A stretch of 9,574 bases of DNA from Hydrogenovibrio sp. UBA654 (GTDB lineage: Bacteria; Pseudomonadota; Gammaproteobacteria; Thiomicrospirales; Thiomicrospiraceae): positions 6,761 to 16,334 of the forward strand of contig DBOE01000031.1 in assembly GCA_002299585.1 (NCBI GenBank). Reading direction: 5' to 3'. Below, piece by piece: positions 1-5,610 of the stretch (the stretch's first letter is position 1; each line of letters opens with the position of its first letter). The translations under genes and the position numbers were made by a program. A model generated the notes under the pieces. The model worked only from the letters and a program-made list of their open reading frames with translations, did no database searches and was not told the origin of the DNA.

Positions 1-1696
1 AGCGAGTTACTTGAATCTTTCCAAGCATCTTTTCTGCTTCAATCCTATCAAGGATTCCTTCTCTTTCAGCCTCATCTAACGCATAAAATACTTTTTTGCC
101 TATATCCACCCTATATAAAGGCGGCATAGCAATATAAATATGACCTTTTTCAACCAGCGTGGGGAAATGCTTTACAAACAAAGCACAGATTAATGTTGCA
201 ATATGCGCTCCATCAGAGTCAGCATCAGCTAATACACAAACCTTACCATAACGCAATCCAGAAATATCTTCAGAAGCTGGATCTACACCAATTGCAACAC
301 TAATATCATGTATTTCTTGTGAGGCCAGAACCTGTGAAGAATCAACTTCCCATGAGTTTAATATCTTACCTCGCAATGCCATAATAGCCTGGAAAGATTT
401 ATCTCTTGCTTGTTTTGCTGAACCTCCAGCTGAATCCCCCTCCACTAAAAATAACTCAGTTAAACTTATATCTGACTCCGTACAGTCCGCCAACTTACCC
501 GGCAAAGCAGGCCCTGAAGTTATTTTCTTACGAGTAACTTTTTTGGCCTTTCTATTTCTATTTTGGGCATTGTTAATTACCACTTCAGCAATTTTTTCAG
601 CAGTTTCTATATGCTGGTTTAACCATAAACTAAAACTGTCTTTTACTACTCCAGAAATAAAAGGCACACATTCACGAGAAGAAAGCCGTTCTTTTGTTTG
701 CCCTGCAAATTGCGGCTCTCTTAATTTTGCGGATAAAACAAAACTAACATTTTGCCAGACATCTTCTGGGGTTACTTTTATACCTCGTGGAAGCAAATTT
801 CTAAACTCACAAAACTCTTTAATCGCTTCAGTTGCCCCTGCTCGCAAACCATTAACATGAGTGCCTCCCAAGGGTGTAGGGATTAAGTTTACATAACTTT
901 CTAAAACTGGTTCAGAAGTCGGCTCTAACAACCATGACATTGCCCAAGTAACTCCTTCGTTTTCAGAATTTACATCACCAAAATAACTTTCTATCGGTAC
1001 CCTATCCATTCCCTCTAACGACTGATTTAAATAATCACGCAAACCATCTTCATAACACCACACTTTGGTTTCATCACTTAATTCATCAATAAAAGTAACT
1101 TGTAAACCAGAACTAAGAACCGCTTTAGCTCTTAAAAGATGCTTTAACTTAGTTAATGAAAACTTAACTGTATCAAAATATTTACCATTAGCCCAAAAAC
1201 GCAACCAAGTTCCAGTATTTTTCTTGGCTACCTTACCCGTTACTACAAGTGGTGTAGCTATATCACCATTCTTAAAAATAATATGATGAGATTTACCTTC
1301 GCGTTTAATAACTATTTCAACCTTGGAAGATAAGGCATTAACCACAGAAATACCTACCCCATGCAATCCACCAGCAAAAGAGTAAGCTTTATTAGAAAAT
1401 TTACCACCAGCATGTAATTTAGTTAAAATCACTTCAACACCCGACACACCTTCTTCTGGATGAATATCAACCGGCATGCCTCGACCATTATCTTCAATCG
1501 ACATAGAACCATCTTTATGATGAATAACAGTTATTTCTGAAGCAAAACCTGCAATAGCTTCATCAACAGAATTATCAATAACTTCTTGGGCTAAATGATT
1601 GGGTCTGCTTGTATCTGTGTACATTCCAGGGCGCTTTTTAACTGGATCTAAACCCGTTAAAACTTCAATTTCTGAAGCACTATATTGTTCTGCCAC
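1..1696 (-). CDS. parE: DNA topoisomerase IV subunit B (ParE), C-terminus cut by window edge
   Basis: ATPase subunit of topoisomerase IV, which with ParC decatenates daughter chromosomes in the cytoplasm. About 565 residues are visible; ParE is usually near 630, so roughly the last 65 lie beyond base 1. The N-terminal GHKL ATPase domain shows RPGMYTDTSRPNH and EVIDNSVDEA, with the probable general base E38 and Mg-binding N42, then a GGLHGVG loop. The TOPRIM domain shows VEGDSAGGS (E419) and DADSDG (D491, D493, D495). The ParE-type YTDT and DADSDGAHIATL wording separates it from GyrB, which usually has TDADVDGSHI. The start is GTG at 1694-1696: no ATG lies between it and the upstream in-frame stops, and an AAAGG site sits 8 bases before it. 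It is divergent from pdxH. Identification is firm; only the 3' end is unknown. Confidence 0.97.
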   Translation of the reverse strand, partial: MAEQYSASEIEVLTGLDPVKKRPGMYTDTSRPNHLAQEVIDNSVDEAIAGFASEITVIHHKDGSMSIEDNGRGMPVDIHPEEGVSGVEVILTKLHAGGKFSNKAYSFAGGLHGVGISVVNALSSKVEIVIKREGKSHHIIFKNGDIATPLVVTGKVAKKNTGTWLRFWANGKYFDTVKFSLTKLKHLLRAKAVLSSGLQVTFIDELSDETKVWCYEDGLRDYLNQSLEGMDRVPIESYFGDVNSENEGVTWAMSWLLEPTSEPVLESYVNLIPTPLGGTHVNGLRAGATEAIKEFCEFRNLLPRGIKVTPEDVWQNVSFVLSAKLREPQFAGQTKERLSSRECVPFISGVVKDSFSLWLNQHIETAEKIAEVVINNAQNRNRKAKKVTRKKITSGPALPGKLADCTESDISLTELFLVEGDSAGGSAKQARDKSFQAIMALRGKILNSWEVDSSQVLASQEIHDISVAIGVDPASEDISGLRYGKVCVLADADSDGAHIATLICALFVKHFPTLVEKGHIYIAMPPLYRVDIGKKVFYALDEAEREGILDRIEAEKMLGKIQVTR

Positions 1697-1717
1697 TCTA
1701 TTAACCTTTGGTATATT

Positions 1718-1747
1718 TTGTTATTATATTTTATAATATTTTATAAT
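1718..1747 (+). promoter_or_regulatory. Putative sigma-70 promoter for pdxH-ung
   Basis: TTGTTA (1718-1723) and TATAAT (1742-1747) are separated by 18 bases, a good match to a housekeeping promoter, about 45 bases before the pdxH start. The -10 lies in a tandem pair of the 10-mer ATTTTATAAT (1728-1737 and 1738-1747), so a second -10-like box sits 10 bases upstream. On the opposite strand TATAAT at 1728-1723 could be the parE -10, but I see no good -35 for it. AT-rich DNA produces such matches by chance, so this is tentative. Confidence 0.5.
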
Positions 1748-1790
1748 GCTGTACTCTAATAAAAACCCCAATATATAGCAAGGATTTTTA

Positions 1791-2438
1791 ATGCCAAATC
1801 GTGATTATCATAACCAACGCCGTGATTATAATATCGCTTCTCTAAATAAAAAAAACTTACCTTCCTCTCCTTTTAAACAGCTAGTAAATTGGCTAGAACA
1901 AGTTTTTACTACTGCCAGCATTCAAGAGCCAACTGCCATGACCCTAGCAACAGTGGGACTAGACAATCAACCACATTGCAGAATAGTTTTATTAAAAAAA
2001 TTTAATGAACAGGGTTTATTATTTTATACTCATTACGACAGTAACAAAGGCAGAGAATTAGAAACTAACCCTAAAGCAAGTTGTGGCTTTTTTTGGTCAG
2101 AACTAGATAAACAAATCCGCATAGAGGGTAGGGTAGAAAAAATATCTGCCGAATCATCAGACAAATATTTTAATAGCCGACCAAAAGATAGCCAACTTGC
2201 CGCTTATATCTCAAAACAAAGCCAAGTAGTAAAAAATCGCGCAGATTTAGAGAATAAAATGCAAGCTGCTAGCAAAAAATTTGCCGATATCAATGTGCCA
2301 CGACCCAAACAATGGGGAGGATATCGACTTATCCCACATAAATTTGAATTTTGGCAAGGCCGTCCAAATAGATTACATGATCGTTTTGTTTATGAAAAAC
2401 AAGGCTCTAACTGGTCAATTACCAGGCTAGCACCTTAA
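1791..2438 (+). CDS. pdxH: Pyridoxine/pyridoxamine 5'-phosphate oxidase
   Basis: FMN-dependent cytosolic oxidase that converts pyridoxine or pyridoxamine 5'-phosphate to pyridoxal 5'-phosphate, the last step of de novo B6 synthesis and part of salvage. The 215-residue length is typical. Visible signatures are RIVLLK (64-69) and FYTHYDSNKGRE (78-89) in the FMN-binding split barrel, QIRIEGRVEKI (108-118), and the family's C-terminal signature FWQGRPNRLHDR (187-198) ending in the common ITRLAP terminus. The ATG is preceded by AAGGA (1780-1784) six bases upstream. It is the first gene of a two-gene unit with ung, divergent from parE. No odd residues were seen. Confidence 0.97.
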   Translation: MPNRDYHNQRRDYNIASLNKKNLPSSPFKQLVNWLEQVFTTASIQEPTAMTLATVGLDNQPHCRIVLLKKFNEQGLLFYTHYDSNKGRELETNPKASCGFFWSELDKQIRIEGRVEKISAESSDKYFNSRPKDSQLAAYISKQSQVVKNRADLENKMQAASKKFADINVPRPKQWGGYRLIPHKFEFWQGRPNRLHDRFVYEKQGSNWSITRLAP

Positions 2439-2449
2439 AGACTTTATGA

Positions 2450-3124
2450 ATGACTTCATTAAAAACCTTAGTTACAGAACCTAGTTGGCAAAAACAATTA
2501 AGTGCTGAATGGAATAAGACCTATATAAAGCAATTAGAAACCTTTTTAACTAAATCTAATAATAGCTTGCCTGCACAAAATGAATGGTTTAATGCTATTA
2601 ATAACCTGCCACTTAACAAGGTGAAAGCGGTTATTCTAGGTCAAGACCCCTACCCAACTATTGGACATGCTCATGGATTAAGTTTTTCTGTACAAACAAA
2701 TATAAAACCCCTACCAAAATCCTTATTAAACATCAATAAAGAACTGCTAAACGATTTAGCCATTGATAATAGTCATACAGGAAATTTACAATACTGGAAT
2801 CAGCAGGGAGTTTTATTATTAAATACTGCTCTAACCGTTGAAGCAGGCAAGGCTAATTCACACCAAAAACAAGGTTGGGAAAACTTAACTGATACCATCA
2901 TAAAGCTTATTTCTACTCAACAGAAAAACTGCGTTTTTATTCTTTGGGGTGCTAATGCTCAGAAAAAATTGGCTTTGATTGATAATAATAAACACCTAAT
3001 TATCAAAACGGCACATCCTTCACCCTTATCTGCCTATCGCGGTTTTTGGGGAAGTAAACCTTTTTCTAAAACCAATAGGTATTTAATTAATAACAATATA
3101 AAACCTATTAACTGGCAGTTATGA
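2450..3124 (+). CDS. ung: Uracil-DNA glycosylase, family 1
   Basis: Removes uracil from DNA to begin base-excision repair. The 224-residue length fits family 1. The water-activating loop GQDPYP holds the expected catalytic Asp66. F79 in HGLSFS is the uracil-stacking Phe, N125 in LLNTALTV reads uracil, and HPSPLSAYRG (189-198) supplies catalytic His189 and the minor-groove Leu loop. The first loop reads GQDPYPTIGHAHG instead of the E. coli GQDPYHGPGQAHG; I believe related Pro-containing forms exist in other bacteria, so this does not argue against function. The ATG at 2450 is only 11 bases after pdxH, with just a weak AAAG site, so translation probably relies on coupling. An ATG at 2446 is out of frame. 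The stop overlaps the end of the convergent plsC-like gene. Confidence 0.96.
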   Translation: MTSLKTLVTEPSWQKQLSAEWNKTYIKQLETFLTKSNNSLPAQNEWFNAINNLPLNKVKAVILGQDPYPTIGHAHGLSFSVQTNIKPLPKSLLNINKELLNDLAIDNSHTGNLQYWNQQGVLLLNTALTVEAGKANSHQKQGWENLTDTIIKLISTQQKNCVFILWGANAQKKLALIDNNKHLIIKTAHPSPLSAYRGFWGSKPFSKTNRYLINNNIKPINWQL

Positions 3125-3826
3125 CAAGTGTTGTATAAACCATTGCTCAGTTAGTTTATTAATTTCTGCTACATCCATATTTGCCACATCAATAGGCTCA
3201 CTAATAAACACATCAACCTTGCCAGGTTTTATAATCCAGCTGTTAGACGGCCAACAACTACCTGCGTTATGAGCTACTAAATAAGTTTTAGCAGCGGTTT
3301 TTTTTGCAAGCATTGCTCCACCAGAATTAATTTTGCCTAGTTTTCTTGCAGGCATTCTTGTGCCTTCTGGAAAAATAACCACCCAGCTACCATTAGCTAA
3401 TTTGTTAGCTCCTTTATCTAAAACTTGTTTTAAGGCTTTTCTACCAGCACCCCTATCAATTGCAATAGGCGAAGTCATTCTTAAGCCCCAGCCAAAAAAA
3501 GGAATATTTAATAATTCTTTTTTTAAGACAAAAGCTAAGCGTGGGAAGATTATCTGAAAAGCAAAAGTCTCCCAAGCAGATTCATGCCGAGAAAGAATAA
3601 GCCCTGCCTGAGTTAAGTTTAGATTTTTTTGGCCATGAATTTTATATTTAACTCCACAAATTACCTGCAATAAAAACACCACAAAACCAACCCATATTTT
3701 TAAATAAGCATATTTAAATTTATCTGGGGCAAACCAAAATAAAAAGCCAACTAAGGAGACCACAATAACACTAAGAGTTTGTAAAATAATAAACACAATG
3801 CTCCTTAAAACCCAAATTATTTTCAC
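3119..3826 (-). CDS. plsC: 1-acyl-sn-glycerol-3-phosphate acyltransferase family protein (PlsC-like)
   Basis: Membrane-associated lysophospholipid acyltransferase, expected to acylate lysophosphatidic acid to phosphatidic acid. Residues 8-32 and 43-58 are hydrophobic and probably anchor it to the inner membrane. Motif I is HESAWE (81-86), an HX4E version of the usual HX4D. Motif II is around SPIAIDRG (119-126), motif III is FPEGTR (152-157), and a motif IV-like VAHNAGSCWP follows (184-193). The HX4E form is, to my knowledge, common in a proteobacterial branch of the family, so the gene is probably functional; acyl-chain and head-group specificity cannot be read. The start is GTG at 3824-3826, overlapping the gmhB-like stop as GTGA, with a GGAGAG site about 7 bases before it, implying translational coupling. 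Another gene may encode the main PlsC of this cell. Confidence 0.88.
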   Translation of the reverse strand: MKIIWVLRSIVFIILQTLSVIVVSLVGFLFWFAPDKFKYAYLKIWVGFVVFLLQVICGVKYKIHGQKNLNLTQAGLILSRHESAWETFAFQIIFPRLAFVLKKELLNIPFFGWGLRMTSPIAIDRGAGRKALKQVLDKGANKLANGSWVVIFPEGTRMPARKLGKINSGGAMLAKKTAAKTYLVAHNAGSCWPSNSWIIKPGKVDVFISEPIDVANMDVAEINKLTEQWFIQHLS

Positions 3827-4350
3827 AATATACTCTCCACAGCTGCTAATAAATTATCAAATACCTTTATACCAGTTAAATCTTTGCCTAAACTAGCAAT
3901 AGTTTTCTCACCTTTGCCAGTTTTAACTAATAAAGGTATCATGCCAATTTTTTTAGCAACCTTAATATCTGACAAACTATCACCAATCATGAATTTACCT
4001 TCTAAAGAAATATCAAAACGCAATTCAATAGCCCTTAACAAACCAGTTGCAGGCTTACGACAAGCTGAATTATCCTCATCTAAGTAAGGGGAATAATTAA
4101 TCCAGTCTACCTTATAATCATCTAGTAATTGATTCATTTTTAAGTGCATTGCCGATAAAACTTGCCGTGAATAAAGCCCGCGTTTTATACCAGATTGATT
4201 AGTGGCAATAGCTACAGTCCAACCCGCTTTTTTTAATTTAATTATAGCTTTAATACTACCTGGTTCTGGCAGCCATTGAGCAACCGTTTTGATAAAATTA
4301 TCAGAGTCTTGATTAATTACCCCATCCCTATCCAATACAACTATTTTCAC
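3823..4350 (-). CDS. gmhB: GmhB-like HAD-family histidinol/heptose-bisphosphate phosphatase
   Basis: A HAD phosphatase resembling GmhB, which removes the 7-phosphate from D-glycero-D-manno-heptose 1,7-bisphosphate in LPS-core heptose synthesis. HAD motif I is DRDG (D7 nucleophile, D9 acid/base), motif II is TNQSG (50-54), the CRKP loop is at 97-100, and motif IV is GDSLSD (123-128). The GmhB zinc loop normally has three Cys and one His; here only C97 remains, with Ser87, Tyr89 and Ser95 at the other positions. Substrate is therefore less certain than family. I chose the GTG at 4348-4350, which gives the usual MKIVVLDRDGVIN opening at 175 residues and has GGA nine bases upstream. A TTG at 4383 would add 11 unlikely hydrophobic residues. 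Its TGA overlaps the start of the plsC-like gene by four bases. Confidence 0.85.
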   Translation of the reverse strand: MKIVVLDRDGVINQDSDNFIKTVAQWLPEPGSIKAIIKLKKAGWTVAIATNQSGIKRGLYSRQVLSAMHLKMNQLLDDYKVDWINYSPYLDEDNSACRKPATGLLRAIELRFDISLEGKFMIGDSLSDIKVAKKIGMIPLLVKTGKGEKTIASLGKDLTGIKVFDNLLAAVESIL

Positions 4351-4453
4351 AAAATTTAATCCATATATAAAAAAAAACAACAACTATTATAGCTAGAATA
4401 GATAAATAAGAGTATAGTTAAAGAAGTATGTAACTAAAAACTAAGGAAAACTA
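4351..4453. promoter_or_regulatory. Divergent promoter region between gmhB-like and hicA-like genes
   Basis: This 103-base AT-rich gap lies between two genes reading away from each other, so it should hold both promoters. On the plus strand TATAGT at 4413-4418 is a candidate -10 for the hicA-like gene. On the minus strand TATAAT at 4391-4386, preceded by TAGC, is a candidate -10 for gmhB-plsC. Neither has a convincing -35 at standard spacing. No operator-like palindrome stands out. Confidence 0.35.
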
Positions 4454-4729
4454 ATGAGCCACAAACACCGAGTAGTATTACAAAAAATATTTGCCCACCC
4501 AATAGCCAGCAATCTTGATTGGAAAAAACTATCTTCAACCTTAAAGCACTTCGGTGCAGAAATAAACCTCTCAAACAACAACCACGCTCACATAGTAATC
4601 AACGGCAAAGAATTAATAATCAGTATGCCGCATCACGGCCACGAAATAAATAATAAAACAGATGTAACTAAGCTACGTCATTTTTTAGAAGAAGTGGGGG
4701 TTACTCCTAAGGAGTCTCTGAATAACTAA
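4454..4729 (+). CDS. Small HicA-like (YcfA/HicA family) protein, orphan
   Basis: A 91-residue basic, His-rich protein. Its layout fits the longer HicA-like family with the dsRBD-like fold, as I recall it: an N-terminal helix (SHKHRVVLQKIFAHPIASN), a helix ending in LKHFGAEI, a strand with HAHIVING, a basic strand and loop (SMPHHGH), and a final helix LRHFLEEVGVTP. Classical HicA is about 60 residues and is an mRNA-cleaving toxin paired with HicB; many of these longer relatives carry the annotation without tested activity. No hicB-like frame lies on either side. An AAGGA site (4443-4447) is six bases before the ATG. The last residues KESLNN extend past the GVTP at which I expect relatives to stop, and are encoded by bases resembling the window's right end. 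Family assignment is moderately sure; toxin function is unproven. Confidence 0.65.
   Translation: MSHKHRVVLQKIFAHPIASNLDWKKLSSTLKHFGAEINLSNNNHAHIVINGKELIISMPHHGHEINNKTDVTKLRHFLEEVGVTPKESLNN
4703..4715. repeat. Perfect short palindrome at the end of the hicA-like gene
   Basis: ACTCC-TAA-GGAGT is a perfect 5-base inverted repeat with a 3-base centre, lying inside the last codons of the hicA-like frame. It overlaps the left end of the segment similar to 9541-9574. It contains both a Shine-Dalgarno-like AGGAG and its complement. No function can be assigned. Confidence 0.4.
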
Positions 4730-4740
4730 AATAAATTTGG
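4707..4740 (+). repeat. Dispersed short repeat, copy 1 (candidate)
   Basis: Ungapped comparison with 9541-9574 gives 25 identical bases of 34. The densest part is TAAGGAG-n-CTCTGA-n-TAA, where n marks differing bases. This copy covers the last codons and stop of the hicA-like gene. Both copies begin at or next to the end of a gene on the plus strand. It could be one end of a small mobile or intergenic element, or chance similarity in AT-rich DNA. Confidence 0.35.
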
Positions 4741-4796
4741 TCAAATATTAGTATCCAAATTCCTATTTAACTACCGTAAGTGTCGCTCTAAATAGG
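4734..4796. terminator. Two inverted repeats in the convergent gap after the hicA-like gene
   Basis: AATTTGG (4734-4740) pairs with CCAAATT (4755-4761) around a 14-base loop. CCTATTTA (4762-4769) pairs with TAAATAGG (4789-4796) around a 19-base loop. The two stems sit side by side between the convergent hicA-like and fetB-like genes, the second reaching into the fetB-like stop. They may end transcription from both sides, but neither is G+C-rich or followed by a clear T run, so any terminator would be weak or Rho-dependent. Confidence 0.35.
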
Positions 4797-5498
4797 GGTT
4801 CGGGTAATACTTTTATTTTGTTTTAACAAATATAAATACAAGATAACACTGATTCCTGCACTACTAAAAATCATTGCCATTACAACTATTTGATATCTAA
4901 CTGCAATTAATGGGTCAACTCCTGATAGAATTTGCCCCGTCATCATCCCTGGTAGGGCAACTAATCCAACCGCTAAAAAAGAATTTATTCTTGGAATCAT
5001 CGAAGTTTTAAAGGCTATTTTTCGAGCAATATTATAACTATTGGTTTTAATTTCTTTTTCAAATCTTTCTGCGGCTAAAGAAATCGCATCCATTGAATTA
5101 GCGTATAATATACCAGCAATAGGGATAACAAACTTAGGCTCATAAAAAGGAGTAATCTCTAAAACATATTCAATAACTAGCCATAAATTGACACTGCCAC
5201 CAAGAGTAATTGCGAAGAATATTTTGTTATAGGCTGATAAGGTTTTTTCGGTTACATTTCTTAAAACTATAAAGCTAGAAACCACGATCATAAAAAGGAT
5301 AATTGTCAGCCCTATTAACCAGTTATCAGTTTTAAATATATAGGTAAGTAGATAACCAACTAGGATTAACTGCCCAATCATTCTGAGGGTGGAATAAATT
5401 ATTTCTTTACCATTATCTACCCATAAATAATAAAAATAACCAACAAAAATTAAGGGCAACAAAATAAGAAATAGATTAGTAACAGGGATTAATTGCAT
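4788..5498 (-). CDS. fetB: FetB/YbbM-family (UPF0014) ABC transporter permease
   Basis: Inner-membrane protein of the FetB family. In E. coli, FetB works with the ATPase FetA and is reported to export iron. Hydrophobic segments are visible at about 5-26, 37-55, 59-79, 92-113, 122-134, 173-187 and 203-225. The family signature is the stretch LVALPGMMTGQ (179-189), followed by ILSGVDPLIAVRYQ and VVMAMIF; NSMDAISLAAER (134-145) is also typical. The 236 residues are slightly fewer than E. coli FetB (about 259). The ATG at 5496-5498 has only a weak AAAAGA site upstream. No ABC ATPase gene lies next to it: the downstream neighbour is the convergent hicA-like gene and the upstream one is gpsA, 104 bases away. 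Substrate is inferred from the family alone. Confidence 0.87.
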   Translation of the reverse strand: MQLIPVTNLFLILLPLIFVGYFYYLWVDNGKEIIYSTLRMIGQLILVGYLLTYIFKTDNWLIGLTIILFMIVVSSFIVLRNVTEKTLSAYNKIFFAITLGGSVNLWLVIEYVLEITPFYEPKFVIPIAGILYANSMDAISLAAERFEKEIKTNSYNIARKIAFKTSMIPRINSFLAVGLVALPGMMTGQILSGVDPLIAVRYQIVVMAMIFSSAGISVILYLYLLKQNKSITRTPI

Positions 5499-5511
5499 AT
5501 AAATTATCTTT
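5498..5511. repeat. 14-base direct repeat, copy A (fetB-like leader and start)
   Basis: The 14-mer TATAAATTATCTTT occurs here and identically at 5597-5610. On the coding strand this copy forms the leader running into the fetB-like ATG. The two copies bracket 85 bases of AT-rich DNA. Confidence 0.6.
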
Positions 5512-5534
5512 TAAAATCAGACTAAGATGATTTA

Positions 5535-5559
5535 TTATTCTACAACTATATTAGAATAA
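5535..5559. other. Stem-loop in the gpsA-fetB gap
   Basis: TTATTCTA (5535-5542) and TAGAATAA (5552-5559) form a perfect 8-base stem with a 9-base loop, between the two copies of the 14-base direct repeat. It is AT-rich and lacks a following T run on the minus strand, so a strong terminator is unlikely. It could be a weak terminator, an mRNA stability element, or chance. Confidence 0.35.
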
Positions 5560-5596
5560 AAGTAATAAAAACTAGGCTAGACTAATGGGGAGGGAG

Positions 5597-5610
5597 TATA
5601 AATTATCTTT
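5597..5610. repeat. 14-base direct repeat, copy B (gpsA stop)
   Basis: Identical to 5498-5511. Read on the coding strand it spans the gpsA stop codon (the TAA within AAAGATAATTTATA), so the same 14 bases end gpsA and lead into the fetB-like start. Confidence 0.6.

Noticed and set aside
543..860. Plus-strand open frame inside parE
   Set aside because: It lies opposite the strongly conserved ParE sequence, has no family resemblance, and has no ribosome site; a shadow frame.
1065..1286. Plus-strand open frame inside parE
   Set aside because: Opposite-strand shadow of the ParE ATPase domain.
2446..2448. ATG just before the ung start
   Set aside because: Out of frame with Ung.
3333..3557. Plus-strand open frame within the plsC-like gene
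   Set aside because: Antisense to the FPEGTR and motif II region; no independent support.
3884..4087. Plus-strand open frame within the gmhB-like gene
   Set aside because: Antisense shadow of HAD motif IV and the CRKP region.
4351..4383. Longer start of the gmhB-like gene at TTG 4383
   Set aside because: It would add a hydrophobic segment absent from the family; the GTG at 4350 gives the standard opening.
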